NCBI RefSeq assembly: GCF_014982785.1
Contig: NZ_JADCKB010000010.1
Span: forward strand, 1 to 64,000
Origin: Ructibacterium gallinarum
GTDB lineage: Bacteria > Bacillota > Clostridia > Monoglobales > Monoglobaceae
DNA length: 64,000 nt
Reading direction: 5' to 3'
Positions 9,039-18,431 of this stretch are shown here, piece after piece; within the stretch, counting starts at the first letter, position 1, and each line of letters starts with the position of its first letter. Made by a program: the position numbers and the translations under genes. The notes under the pieces were generated by a model, which did no database searches, was not told the origin of the DNA, and saw only the letters and a list, made by a program, of their open reading frames with translations.

Positions 9039-9067
9039 ATTATAGCTGATTTCTTCCTTCTTGTAAA
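9039..9067 (-). promoter_or_regulatory. Sigma-A promoter of the L,D-transpeptidase gene
   Basis: TTTACA and TATAAT on the reverse strand are 17 bases apart, about 85 bases before the start codon. Confidence 0.8.
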
Positions 9068-9110
9068 CGGTTTCTTTTTCCTTTTTATAAAAAATTTATT
9101 TTCCGGCAAC

Positions 9111-9140
9111 AAAAAAGCCAGCACATGCGCTGGCCTTTTT
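9111..9140 (-). terminator. Terminator after the barrel-protein gene
   Basis: A GGCCAGC / GCTGGCT-type stem with a short loop is followed by six T on the reverse strand. It overlaps only the region downstream of the 543-residue gene. Confidence 0.85.
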
Positions 9141-9142
9141 GA

Positions 9143-10774
9143 CTATATTTTATCTCTGTACCGATTGACGCTCTCATCAAGTCCCGGTTCATTCAAATAA
9201 TTTCCATGAAACAAAGTGGCACAATCCTTTTGCTGTCCCACTCTGCGATATGCCTCCCAGGCAGCATCATATGCCGCCAACTGTATTTTCAAAGTCTCTA
9301 TATCATAAACACCGGTATGATCTCCGCAGTATCCTTCAACCATCACCGCCCAGCCGTGATAAATGATACGAAACAGCGCCGCACCATAATTCACACTGAC
9401 GCCAATATATTCCCCAAGCTCCTTATCCGGGAATTTTATAGAATGATAAAGTTCCTCTATTTCCTCCCAGATCCGCACGGCCTGGCGCTTTTCCACCAAT
9501 GTCTCTCTAAGTGTACCGTCCTGATACAGCGCGGCAAAAACCTCTTCTAACTGATTAAGACCGCCCAGTTTATCATCCCGTATCCAGTTTCCGCAGGGCA
9601 TGATTGATTGATGAAGATGAATATCATCATATGCCTGCACATATCTGCCCAGCAATTCTGCCCTGCAGGCCAGAAGACACAGCCGCCGGAATTTTTTACC
9701 GTCTTCTTCCTCTAACCCCATATGCTCCCGCGTATAGGTGTAAAAGATTTCCTCTTCCGTTCGACTAGGATCTTGTGCATATTGCGCAATCACATATGTA
9801 TTAAGGTCACACCAAAATTCATTGTGTAAATATGGCCCTTCCCAGCCTCCGCCCCGAGACCAGGTATAAATCCCGCACACCAGTGGATGTCCTGCCACAT
9901 CTTTTAATCCTCTGGGAGAAGTATATTCCTCAAAGGTATTGATGACTCCATCCATGACATACATGGGATAAGCGCCTTTTCCTTCATATTCACGCTGACA
10001 CTGCACTTCTATAATCTGGCGGTGCTTTCCAAGCGTGATACAAGGATTAAATTTCACACGGCGCCAAAAATCCAACGCGGTGTGCTTGATGGAAAACAAA
10101 AGCTTTTCATGAGGCTCCACCTGTGCGCAGACCTCCTGATAATATTCTGGATCCGCGTGAAACCGATCTGGAAAACAATCCCAGGCGCGAAAGAACAAAT
10201 ATCTGCCATGCCGCACGCAGACTTCTTCACGCAGGAATTGCAAAAGAAACGCAAAATCCTGTTTTTCCTTTTCCTTATCGCCGTAAATAACCGCACCGTT
10301 TCCCACATGATACGGCGTGTCATGCAAATAAGTTTCACCCACTCTGATAATCAGCCCGTCAACGTCTGGGAAACGCCGGAACATGGCGTCAAACAAAGCA
10401 CGGTGTATCTCCAGTGTTTTGTCCCGCCGCAAAGAAATTTTTCCATTTTCATCACATATTTCCTTCTGGTACCGCTCTACCAATATCCGCGGCAAAACAA
10501 ACAAATCAATGTGATAATACACCTTAAGGCCGGCCTCTTTTGCCCTTTTGATTTCCGCATCAATCCCCTCGGCAAACTGGTCGATCCATTGTTTTGCCTC
10601 AGATCCCTCCGGGAAAATTTCCGGATCGTATTCTGAAAAATCAACTGCTGTATTGATATGTTTAAAAACCTGTGCCCGATAACCATATTCCCGTAATTTA
10701 ACCGGATTTAAAAACGCTGTTTCTGTAGGTGCTTCTCCGGGATTATGATGCACCATATCCATAATAAATTCCAT
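9143..10774 (-). CDS. Unassigned (beta/alpha)-barrel-like protein, possible glycoside hydrolase
   Basis: A 543-residue protein without signal peptide or membrane segment, so cytosolic. The first 330 residues show alternating strands and helices with polar strand ends, as in a (beta/alpha) barrel: LKVYYHIDLFV near 105, VDGLIIRVGETYLHDTPYHVGNG near 175, YLFFRAWDCFPD near 225, IIEVQCQREYEGKGAYP near 280 and GIYTWSRGGGWEGPYLHNEFW near 325. The rest looks helical. The layout recalls GH67/GH115 alpha-glucuronidases, but I cannot place it in a family. The frame could also start at the second Met, four residues in. It is a single-gene unit. A link to plant glycan use is inference from the rest of the window. 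Confidence 0.6.
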   Translation of the reverse strand: MEFIMDMVHHNPGEAPTETAFLNPVKLREYGYRAQVFKHINTAVDFSEYDPEIFPEGSEAKQWIDQFAEGIDAEIKRAKEAGLKVYYHIDLFVLPRILVERYQKEICDENGKISLRRDKTLEIHRALFDAMFRRFPDVDGLIIRVGETYLHDTPYHVGNGAVIYGDKEKEKQDFAFLLQFLREEVCVRHGRYLFFRAWDCFPDRFHADPEYYQEVCAQVEPHEKLLFSIKHTALDFWRRVKFNPCITLGKHRQIIEVQCQREYEGKGAYPMYVMDGVINTFEEYTSPRGLKDVAGHPLVCGIYTWSRGGGWEGPYLHNEFWCDLNTYVIAQYAQDPSRTEEEIFYTYTREHMGLEEEDGKKFRRLCLLACRAELLGRYVQAYDDIHLHQSIMPCGNWIRDDKLGGLNQLEEVFAALYQDGTLRETLVEKRQAVRIWEEIEELYHSIKFPDKELGEYIGVSVNYGAALFRIIYHGWAVMVEGYCGDHTGVYDIETLKIQLAAYDAAWEAYRRVGQQKDCATLFHGNYLNEPGLDESVNRYRDKI

Positions 10775-10806
10775 ATTATTTTCCCGCCTTTTTCCTGCCG
10801 GCTTTT

Positions 10807-10835
10807 ATTTTATCCGGCGTGATGTACATCAACAA
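10807..10835 (-). promoter_or_regulatory. Possible promoter with palindrome in the spacer
   Basis: On the reverse strand TTGTTG and TAAAAT are 17 bases apart, about 30 bases before the barrel-protein gene. The spacer contains the perfect palindrome GATGTACATC (10821-10830), a possible repressor site. The -35 match is weak. Confidence 0.45.
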
Positions 10836-10860
10836 AAGCAACCCATTTTTGTTGCTTTTC
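10834..10860 (-). terminator. Terminator after the MATE gene
   Basis: AAAAGCAAC pairs with GTTGCTTTT; the reverse strand continues into T-rich sequence right after the MATE stop codon. Confidence 0.75.
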
Positions 10861-10861
10861 G

Positions 10862-12292
10862 TCATTTTTCCAGTTTTTTTCTTTGCAAAATCTTTTTAAA
10901 ATTCACCGCAAACATGGTGGCAGTCGTTACCACTGCCAAAAAGTCCGCCACCGGCTCGGCAAGATAAACCGCACATACCTTAGCCGTTTCAAATCCCTGC
11001 AGAAGCTCTCGAATATTGTCCGGTATCATCCACGCCAAGGACTCTGCCGGCAAAACACGCGGCAAAATAAAAATCAGGGGAATCAGCAAAATCACTTTTC
11101 GCAGCACTGCCAGAAAAATAGAAATCGGCGCTTCATTCAGTGCAATAAATGTCTGCTGACAAGCAACCTGAATGCCAAACAGCAAACATGCCGCCATCGA
11201 AATACGGACAGCCCAGACACCAATCACGGTTAACTGAGGATCGGAACTGAACATTCCCACGAAGACTTGCGGCAGGAACATTGCGACACTCCACAGTAAC
11301 GTGGAATAAATCACAGAACTAATCAGCAATAATTTAAAAGCCGCTTTGACCCGCTTAATATTTCCCGCACCAAAATTGAAGCTCACAATGGGCTGAGCCC
11401 CTTGTGTTAAGCCCTGCAAGGGCATCATGGCAAACTGCATAACCGAAGAGACAATGGTCATGGCTCCCACAGCCAAATCGCCGCCAAACTGGTACAAAGA
11501 AGTATTAAAGCTGATATTCAGCGCACTCTCTGTAATCTGCATGATAAAGGGCGACATACCCAGGGCAAGCACCGGAAGCATCACACGGGGACGAAACCGA
11601 AGATAACACTTACGAATCCGCAGCGAAGTTTTTTTCCCTGTCAAAAAACGCAGTACCCAAATTGCTGATAAACACTGGGACAGAATGGTGGCAAGCGCCG
11701 CCCCCTGGACACCCATATGAAAGACAAAAATAAAAATTGGATCCAGCACAATATTTGTAATTGCTCCAATCAGAATCGTTTTCATACTGGTCATGGAAAA
11801 TCCCTGTGCTGTAATAAATGGGTTGAGTCCCAGCACCATCTGGACAAAAATAGTTCCGATAGCATAAATATGCATATACTGCACCGCATAAGGCAGGGTT
11901 GTATCTGCATTGCCGCCAAACATCAGCAACAACGGTTCTGCCAGCCAAAAGGTCAAAACCGTTAAAACAACTGAAATCACTGTCAACGTTGCAGTACAGT
12001 TTCCAATAATTTCTTCTGCGCCCTTATGATCATTTTCACCCATCCGCATAGCAACCCGGGGTGCACCACCCATACCTACCAGCATACTAAACGCAGAAAT
12101 AATCATAATTAAGGGGAATGTCAGACCTACACCAGTCAGCGCCGTTGCGCCTACTTCCGGAATATGCCCGATATAAATTCGATCCACAATATTATAAAGT
12201 GCGTTGACCACCTGTGCAATAATCGTGGGTATCGCCATTTGAAAAAGCAGCCGCCCAATGCTTCCACTGCCCAAATCAGCCTGTTGTTGCAT
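10862..12292 (-). CDS. MATE family efflux transporter
   Basis: A 476-residue membrane protein with twelve predicted hydrophobic helices in two homologous halves. The start (GSIGRLLFQMAIPTIIAQVV) and the motif NIVDRIYIGHIPEVGATALTGVG are typical of multidrug and toxin extrusion proteins. FGGNADTTLPYAVQYMHIYAIG and GLTQGAQPIVSFNFGAGN are later landmarks. These proteins export organic cations or drugs using a Na+ or H+ gradient; the substrate is unknown. The gene overlaps the end of the hemZ-like gene by 17 bases and is the last member of the reverse-strand cluster that begins with recJ. Confidence 0.92.
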   Translation of the reverse strand: MQQQADLGSGSIGRLLFQMAIPTIIAQVVNALYNIVDRIYIGHIPEVGATALTGVGLTFPLIMIISAFSMLVGMGGAPRVAMRMGENDHKGAEEIIGNCTATLTVISVVLTVLTFWLAEPLLLMFGGNADTTLPYAVQYMHIYAIGTIFVQMVLGLNPFITAQGFSMTSMKTILIGAITNIVLDPIFIFVFHMGVQGAALATILSQCLSAIWVLRFLTGKKTSLRIRKCYLRFRPRVMLPVLALGMSPFIMQITESALNISFNTSLYQFGGDLAVGAMTIVSSVMQFAMMPLQGLTQGAQPIVSFNFGAGNIKRVKAAFKLLLISSVIYSTLLWSVAMFLPQVFVGMFSSDPQLTVIGVWAVRISMAACLLFGIQVACQQTFIALNEAPISIFLAVLRKVILLIPLIFILPRVLPAESLAWMIPDNIRELLQGFETAKVCAVYLAEPVADFLAVVTTATMFAVNFKKILQRKKLEK

Positions 12293-13505
12293 TGCTGTCC
12301 ACAGCCTCCTTCACACTAAGCTTCGTTTCGGTATCACAGGAAAGCACGGCTTTTCTTGCAAGCATTTCATCAATTCTTGCAATATAATCCTGCGGTTCCT
12401 TCACATTAAAGATCCGTTCGATCCGGTCGGTACTACGCTCTACCGTCTTTGTAACCCCACCGCATCCCAAGGATAAAATGGTCTGTATTTCTTCCATAAT
12501 GTAAATATTATACAGACTATCAAACCCCGCTTTCGCATAACCCACGTTTTCCAAATTTCCCAACTGATTCTTCTGCCGGTACAAATAATAGGGATGTTTT
12601 TCCTGCCGGGTCAGAAAATCCCGAGCATAATCCACCATTTCCATTACGGTTTCCGCATCTGCCAGCTGGTACTGTTCCAAATATTCGTGCAAGCGGGATG
12701 ACCGCTTGATACTCATAGTATGTACGGTTGTATTTTCGGGAGAAAGCTTTTCGACCTCCTCCAGCGTATACCGAAACATATCCGGCGTTTCCCCTGGCAG
12801 CCCTGCGATCACATCCATATTGATACAGTCAAAACCACAGTCTCTTGCCATAGCCACTGCCTGCCGAATCTGATCCGGCGTATGTGCCCGTCCGATCAAA
12901 TCCAAGGTTTCCTGATTCATAGACTGCGGATTGATACTGATCCGATCTACTCCATGCCGCTTTAGCGTTTTCAGTTTCTCATACGTTACTGTATCAGGGC
13001 GACCGGCTTCCACCGTAAACTCCCTGCATGCAGACAAATCAAAAGCATCATAAACCCAGGAAAGCAAATCATCCAGCTGCGGCGCCGACAGCGTAGTAGG
13101 CGTCCCCCCGCCGATATACACCGTTTCTACCCGGTTTTTGTTTTGCGCAACAATCTGGCCGGTATAAGCAATTTCCTTTTTCAAACACGTAAGATACTCT
13201 GGAATCAGCTTTGCCGCCTGCCTTGTCCCACAGGTCACAAAGGAACAGTATAAACAGCGGGTCGGGCAAAATGGAATGCCGATATAAATACTGATGCCGT
13301 CATCATACATGGCCTCCCGAATGGGAAGCTCACACTTGGCCACTTGAAGCGCCAGGGTGGCTTTTCTGCGGCTGACCCCGCATTCCTTCATAAAATATTC
13401 TACCACCTGTCTGCCGTCTTTCCCTTCCAGCAACAGCTTAGTAGCAATCTTAGCCGGACGGATCCCATTCAGGATTCCCCACGGCGCTCTTTCTTCTTCC
13501 TTCAT
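12276..13505 (-). CDS. hemZ: HemZ-like radical SAM coproporphyrinogen dehydrogenase, short N-terminus
   Basis: A 409-residue radical SAM protein. The iron-sulfur motif CPTRCLYCSF (CxxxCxxC) is near residue 80, followed by VETVYIGGGTPTTLS near 125 and the HemN-like INPQSMNQETLDLIGRAH near 205. The N-terminal WGILNGIRPAKIATKLL matches the segment that precedes the SAM domain in HemZ. HemZ proteins usually carry about 70-90 more residues before this point; they are missing here. The role is anaerobic oxidation of coproporphyrinogen, or a related radical SAM reaction. The ATG overlaps the stop of the upstream hydrolase gene by four bases, which fixes the start. Confidence 0.82.
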   Translation of the reverse strand: MKEEERAPWGILNGIRPAKIATKLLLEGKDGRQVVEYFMKECGVSRRKATLALQVAKCELPIREAMYDDGISIYIGIPFCPTRCLYCSFVTCGTRQAAKLIPEYLTCLKKEIAYTGQIVAQNKNRVETVYIGGGTPTTLSAPQLDDLLSWVYDAFDLSACREFTVEAGRPDTVTYEKLKTLKRHGVDRISINPQSMNQETLDLIGRAHTPDQIRQAVAMARDCGFDCINMDVIAGLPGETPDMFRYTLEEVEKLSPENTTVHTMSIKRSSRLHEYLEQYQLADAETVMEMVDYARDFLTRQEKHPYYLYRQKNQLGNLENVGYAKAGFDSLYNIYIMEEIQTILSLGCGGVTKTVERSTDRIERIFNVKEPQDYIARIDEMLARKAVLSCDTETKLSVKEAVDSNATTG

Positions 13506-14122
13506 CTCAAATATGGATTTTCCTTTCTCTCGTCTCCTATGACAGTTGCCGGTCCATGCCCCGGATAAACCCGAATTTCATCCGATAGCGGCATGATTTT
13601 CTGCTGAATGGAGTCAATTTCCTGTTTTAAGTCCCCCGTGGGGTGATCCACCCGACCCACACTCCGCCAAAACAGCGTATCGCCGCTCAGCAAAAAATCA
13701 TCTCCCAATAGACAAATACAATCCGAAGTATGTCCCGGTGTATGCAATATCTTTAGCCGAATTTCCCCTACGGTAATCTGATCTCCATCCTTTAAATATC
13801 CATCTGCAGAAATTGGCGACCACTCTCTGCCCACATAGTGACATAAATTATAGATGCCGTCGTTTAAAAACTGCTGGCCGTTTTCGTGGATCCACACCGG
13901 AACAGAAAGTGCTTCCTTGAGCTCCGGCAATGCCAGTATATGATCAAAATGCCCATGCGTGAGTATAATTCTGTCCAGCGTATACTCGTGCTCCGCAAGA
14001 AGACCCAAAATAGTTTCCGTCTCATCGGGAGCATCAATCAGCACTGCTTTTCCAGTTTTTTCATCTGCCAGAATATAGCAGTTGGTTCCCAGCTCACCTA
14101 AAGTTAATTTATGAAAGTTCAT
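13502..14122 (-). CDS. MBL-fold hydrolase (glyoxalase II-like)
   Basis: A 206-residue metallo-beta-lactamase fold protein of the hydroxyacylglutathione-hydrolase-like group. Metal ligands are visible in LTHGHFDHILALPEL near residue 55, LHTPGHTSDCICLLG near 130, LLSGDTLFWRSVGRVD near 148 and YPGHGPATVIGDE near 190. It probably hydrolyses a thioester or similar substrate; the exact one is unknown. It sits between relA/spoT and hemZ, with a 57-base gap to the former and a four-base overlap with the latter. Pairing of this family with hemZ is common in Clostridia. Confidence 0.9.
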   Translation of the reverse strand: MNFHKLTLGELGTNCYILADEKTGKAVLIDAPDETETILGLLAEHEYTLDRIILTHGHFDHILALPELKEALSVPVWIHENGQQFLNDGIYNLCHYVGREWSPISADGYLKDGDQITVGEIRLKILHTPGHTSDCICLLGDDFLLSGDTLFWRSVGRVDHPTGDLKQEIDSIQQKIMPLSDEIRVYPGHGPATVIGDERKENPYLR

Positions 14123-14179
14123 GGTTTTCTCCGTTCTGCCGCCACAGGCGGCCTGTTTTTACATACATCAAAGTGATTT

Positions 14180-16363
14180 TTATTGTCTCCGGCGCACCAC
14201 CGACAAAACACTGTCTACCTTTTTCAGCCGTTTTATTGTTTGTTCCAGCTGCGCGGTATCCGAAATTTCCATGGTCAATTCAATAATTGCCAGATTATTC
14301 TTGCCGGTTCTTGCATTGACATTGGTCACATGCGTTTTCATTTCCGAAATGGTGGTCATAATATCAAGCAGCAGATTCGCCCGATCCGTCGCCGTAACAT
14401 ACAGCATAGACTGGAAAGTGTTGTCCGTATCATCTGCCCAGCGCACCGGGATAAAGCGATTCAACTCTTCGGAATTGGCCTGGGCATGAATCATATTAAT
14501 ACAATCTGCTCGATGAATCGCAACACCGCGGCCCCGGGTAACATATCCCACGATCTTGTCGCCTGGCACCGGATTACAGCAATGGGAAAAACGGGTCAGA
14601 CAATTATCAATACCCTCTACAATGACACCACTGTTATTGGGTTTTGAAGTCGTCTTTACCACCATTGGAATCACTTCTTCCGGTGGCAGAACCTCTTCCT
14701 CCACGATCCGTTTCTTACACTCGGTTTTAAACCGGGTCACAAACCGAGTGGCATTGGGACTTCCATAACCGATGGCGGCATACATGTCCTCAATATTATT
14801 GAACCCATATTTCCTCAGCAAATTCTGCAAAAACGGCTTATCCTCCAGAAAGCTCAGCGGAATTGACAGCTGTTTTAGGGCTTTTTCCAGGATTTCATGG
14901 CCTTTTGCCATGTTTTCTTCTCGGTTGACCTTCTTAAACCACTGATTGATTTTATTTCTTGCCTGGGAGGTCTTGCAAATCTTAATCCAGTCAAGATTGG
15001 GTCCATGGCCGCCGCCTGTGGTAATAATATCTACAATATCCCCGTTTTGCAGAGTATAATCCAAAGTTACAATTTTTCCGTTGACCTTTGCCCCTGTCAT
15101 GCGGTTTCCCACCGCACTGTGAATGGCATAGGCAAAATCAATCGGCGTAGCTCCTACCGGAAGACTGATTACATCCCCTTTGGGCGTAAACACAAACACC
15201 TCGTCACTGAACATATCTATTTTTAGCGTCTGCATAAAATCCTCGGCATTAGTCATGTCCTTCTGGATCTCAAGCAGTTGCTTAATCCATTCCAGCTTAC
15301 TATCCATATCGCTGGCACCGCTTTTACCCTCTTTATATTTCCAGTGGGCCGCAATTCCGTTTTCGGCGGTATGGTGCATTTCCCAAGTCCTGATCTGTAT
15401 CTCAAACGGTGTGCCGTTTGGGCCAATCAGAGTAGAATGCAGCGACTGATACATATTGGGCTTGGGCATGGCAATATAATCTTTAAACCGGCCCGGAATG
15501 GGCTTAAAAAGCTCATGCACCATACCAAGCACCGAATAGCAGTCCGCAACGGTATCTACAATAACACGGACAGCAAACAAGTCATACAGTTCATCTATGG
15601 TTTTGTTCTGCATAAACATTTTCCGGTATATACTGTAAAAATGCTTAGCACGGCCTTCTACGTGTGCCTTGATATGCAGAGAATCCAGCTTCTCCTGTAA
15701 AATATTAATAATATCTTTGATATACTTTTCCCGTTCTTCCCGTTTTTGAGCAATTTTATCTACAATTTCATAATAGCCAATGGGGTCAATATACCGAAGT
15801 GCCAAATCCTCCAATTCCCATTTGATTTTGGACATACCAAGCCGGTGTGCCAAGGGGGCATAAACCTCCAGCGTTTCCCGGGCAATTTCACGCTGTTTTT
15901 CTTCCGGCTGATACTTTAACGTCCGCATATTGTGCAGCCGGTCCGCCAGCTTAATCACAATCACCCGCACGTCTTTTGCCATAGCAAAAAACATTTTTCT
16001 CAAATTTTCAATTTGCTGTTCTTCCTTAGAGGTATACGGAATTTTATTTAGTTTGGTAACTCCGTCCACCAGCATAGTTACAGTTTCCCCAAACTCCTTC
16101 ACCAATTCTTCCCGGGTGGTTTCGGTATCCTCTACCACGTCATGCAGAAGCGCCGCACAAATGGACTGCGGATCTAACTCCATATCCGCCAGGATATATG
16201 CCACCTGTACCGGATGCGTCACGTACGGTTCGCCGGATTTGCGCATCTGTCCCTCATGCTTCTTCATGGCATAGTTATATGCTTTTTTTACAATATCCAA
16301 ATCATCCGCCTTGTGATACTGACGGATTCGATCCAACAACGTTTCCAAAGAAATCAGAGCCAT
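14180..16363 (-). CDS. relA: Bifunctional (p)ppGpp synthetase/hydrolase RelA/SpoT
   Basis: A 727-residue Rel protein that makes and degrades the starvation alarmone (p)ppGpp. The HD hydrolase domain shows AALLHDVVEDTE near residue 50 and KLADRLHNMRTL near 120. The synthetase domain has KDYIAMPKPNMYQSLHST near 240, then a TGS domain (VFVFTPKGDVISLPVGATPIDFAYAIHS near 365), a helical and conserved-Cys region, and a C-terminal ACT domain. Both catalytic halves look intact. The ATG of MALISLETLL is preceded by AAAGGAGG; a longer frame upstream has no such site. It follows recJ by about 117 bases. Confidence 0.96.
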   Translation of the reverse strand: MALISLETLLDRIRQYHKADDLDIVKKAYNYAMKKHEGQMRKSGEPYVTHPVQVAYILADMELDPQSICAALLHDVVEDTETTREELVKEFGETVTMLVDGVTKLNKIPYTSKEEQQIENLRKMFFAMAKDVRVIVIKLADRLHNMRTLKYQPEEKQREIARETLEVYAPLAHRLGMSKIKWELEDLALRYIDPIGYYEIVDKIAQKREEREKYIKDIINILQEKLDSLHIKAHVEGRAKHFYSIYRKMFMQNKTIDELYDLFAVRVIVDTVADCYSVLGMVHELFKPIPGRFKDYIAMPKPNMYQSLHSTLIGPNGTPFEIQIRTWEMHHTAENGIAAHWKYKEGKSGASDMDSKLEWIKQLLEIQKDMTNAEDFMQTLKIDMFSDEVFVFTPKGDVISLPVGATPIDFAYAIHSAVGNRMTGAKVNGKIVTLDYTLQNGDIVDIITTGGGHGPNLDWIKICKTSQARNKINQWFKKVNREENMAKGHEILEKALKQLSIPLSFLEDKPFLQNLLRKYGFNNIEDMYAAIGYGSPNATRFVTRFKTECKKRIVEEEVLPPEEVIPMVVKTTSKPNNSGVIVEGIDNCLTRFSHCCNPVPGDKIVGYVTRGRGVAIHRADCINMIHAQANSEELNRFIPVRWADDTDNTFQSMLYVTATDRANLLLDIMTTISEMKTHVTNVNARTGKNNLAIIELTMEISDTAQLEQTIKRLKKVDSVLSVVRRRQ

Positions 16364-16480
16364 GAAAAAACCTCCTTTCAAATAAAGACAGAAAACGCTG
16401 GCAGAGTGAACTCCCCAACGTTTTTCCCTAAGTAAACAGCACTGCAGCCATCGGGCTTTCCAACCCGGCGGCATCTCTCT

Positions 16481-18193
16481 TTAAATATTCTCAATCTCAC
16501 CGGATTTTTTGATATCCTTTAAAATCAACTGGACATTCTGAAAGCCCTTATAATCATTGATGTCCAACGCAAAGGCCACATCAATAAAATCGCCTTCTTC
16601 CAGATACTGATAATATTCTCCCATGCCAAAGCCCACGGCATCCAAATATTTTCCGTCCTTAAGCAAGGTCATCCGCAGATGCTTCCCCTCGCTCATCACA
16701 CTGATTTTATGTATCTTAATATTTCGAACCGCAAAAGCCGGCGTAGGATTATCCACACCAAATGGCTGCAGACGGTTAATATCATTGACGGTTTCCAATG
16801 TAATATACGGCACCTTAATTGCTGCATCCAGCAAAATAGTAGGCGTCATCATCTTTTCTGTTATCTGATCCTTAGAACAGCTATTCACTTTTTTACGAAA
16901 TGCTTCAATGTTTTCTGATTTAATGGTCAGACCAGCCGCCAATTCATGACCGCCAAATTTTTCAAGCAGATCAGAGCACTGCTCTAAAACACCAAACAGG
17001 TTAAAACCGCTGACGCTCCTGCCAGAGCCCTTGGCCTCATCACCGTCAATAGCAAACAGGATAGAAGGTTTATAAAATTTTTCGGTTATTTTAGAAGACA
17101 CGATTCCAACAATGCCGTGATGCCAATCCTTATGCGGAATCACAATCACTTTGTCTTCCTTAACCTCTGGATGCTCTTCCAGATACTCCATAGCCTCTTT
17201 AAACATTTTCTGCTCTGTCTGCTGCCGAAGGGTATTCTCCTCACACAGAGATTCTGCCAGTTTTTTTGCTTTTTCTGCATCATCTGTCAAAAACAACTCA
17301 ACACTTCTGGACGCACAGCCAAGACGGCCGCTGGCATTAATTCTGGGCGCAATGGTGTAACCAATGGTAGAGGTGGTGATGGCCTTTCCATTGGTAGAAA
17401 CATCAATCAGCGCTTTTAGTCCTACATTTTTGGTGGTCTTAAAACGCTTTAATCCTTCAGTAACAATCACCCTGTTTTCATCAATCAGCGGCGAAATATC
17501 CGCCACCGTACCAAGGCACATCAGGTCTGCATATTTGTCCATCAAATCCGGCAGGGACTTTTTATCATCCAGCGCCTGAATTAACTTAAATACCACGCCT
17601 ACACCCGCCAGGCTCTTAAATGGATATACACAGTCCTTTCTCTTAGGATCAATCGCCGCATACACATCCGGTAGCTGCTCCTTGCATTCATGATGATCCG
17701 TCACAATCACATCAAGGCCGAGTTCCTTTGCATATTCACTCTCTTCCACCGCAGTAATTCCGGTATCCACCGTAATAATCAACGAGGTGCCGCCTTTGTG
17801 AATCTTATCCAGCGCCTCTTTGTTCACACCATACCCTTCCTGCATACGGTCCGGCACATAATAATCCACTTCAATTCCCATCTCCCGGAGATGCTTATAC
17901 AAAATTGCAATAGAAGTAATACCATCCACATCATAATCACCGTAAATGGTAATTTTTTCACCTTCATCTCTGGCTTTCCAAATCCGGTCCGCAGCTTTTT
18001 CCATATCCTTGAGTAAGTATGGATCATGCATTACTCCCAAATCCTTGGAAAGAAAACGGGTAATCGCTTCGTCATCATGGATACCTCGGTTATAGAGAAT
18101 GATTGCAGTCAGCGGTGAGATATGATATTGTTTTGAAATCTCCACAACGCGTTTCTTATCAAACTCCCTGAGCAGCCACTTTTTCTTTAACAT
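16481..18193 (-). CDS. recJ: Single-stranded-DNA-specific exonuclease RecJ
   Basis: A 570-residue RecJ, a 5'-to-3' ssDNA exonuclease of recombination and mismatch repair. DHH-domain motifs include TIYGDYDVDGITSIAIL near residue 80, DTGITAVEESEYA and VTDHHECKEQLP near 160. The DHHA1 domain includes HKDWHHGIVGIVSSKITE near 355 and SGRSVSGFNLFGVLEQC with GGHELAAGLTI near 410-425. A C-terminal OB-type domain follows. It is the first gene of the cluster recJ-relA-MBL-hemZ-MATE and has a consensus promoter about 110 bases upstream. The apt gene often found between recJ and relA is absent. Confidence 0.95.
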   Translation of the reverse strand: MLKKKWLLREFDKKRVVEISKQYHISPLTAIILYNRGIHDDEAITRFLSKDLGVMHDPYLLKDMEKAADRIWKARDEGEKITIYGDYDVDGITSIAILYKHLREMGIEVDYYVPDRMQEGYGVNKEALDKIHKGGTSLIITVDTGITAVEESEYAKELGLDVIVTDHHECKEQLPDVYAAIDPKRKDCVYPFKSLAGVGVVFKLIQALDDKKSLPDLMDKYADLMCLGTVADISPLIDENRVIVTEGLKRFKTTKNVGLKALIDVSTNGKAITTSTIGYTIAPRINASGRLGCASRSVELFLTDDAEKAKKLAESLCEENTLRQQTEQKMFKEAMEYLEEHPEVKEDKVIVIPHKDWHHGIVGIVSSKITEKFYKPSILFAIDGDEAKGSGRSVSGFNLFGVLEQCSDLLEKFGGHELAAGLTIKSENIEAFRKKVNSCSKDQITEKMMTPTILLDAAIKVPYITLETVNDINRLQPFGVDNPTPAFAVRNIKIHKISVMSEGKHLRMTLLKDGKYLDAVGFGMGEYYQYLEEGDFIDVAFALDINDYKGFQNVQLILKDIKKSGEIENI

Positions 18194-18302
18194 AATCTAT
18201 AGTCTCCCTGGTTCTTTAGTTTTACAACTTGAGCGGGGTTACCCCCGATTTCTATCCGGTATTTTCTTGAACCACATTACCGGCATGCATAGCATTAGAA
18301 CT

Positions 18303-18331
18303 ATTTTATCACGGTTTGTGGCAAATTACAA
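18303..18331 (-). promoter_or_regulatory. Sigma-A promoter of the recJ cluster
   Basis: TTGTAA and TAAAAT are 17 bases apart on the reverse strand. The transcript leader of about 100 bases can form two hairpins, one with a CGGGG/CCCCG stem near 18233-18247 and one with a CCGGTA/TACCGG stem near 18256-18282. Confidence 0.65.
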
Positions 18332-18431
18332 CACCTTTTTCAAATTAAATAGAAATAAAACTTACCAATATTTAATTCATACTTTTATGCAACTGCATGA
18401 ACACTTCCATAAAACAGCGAAATATCTAGCT

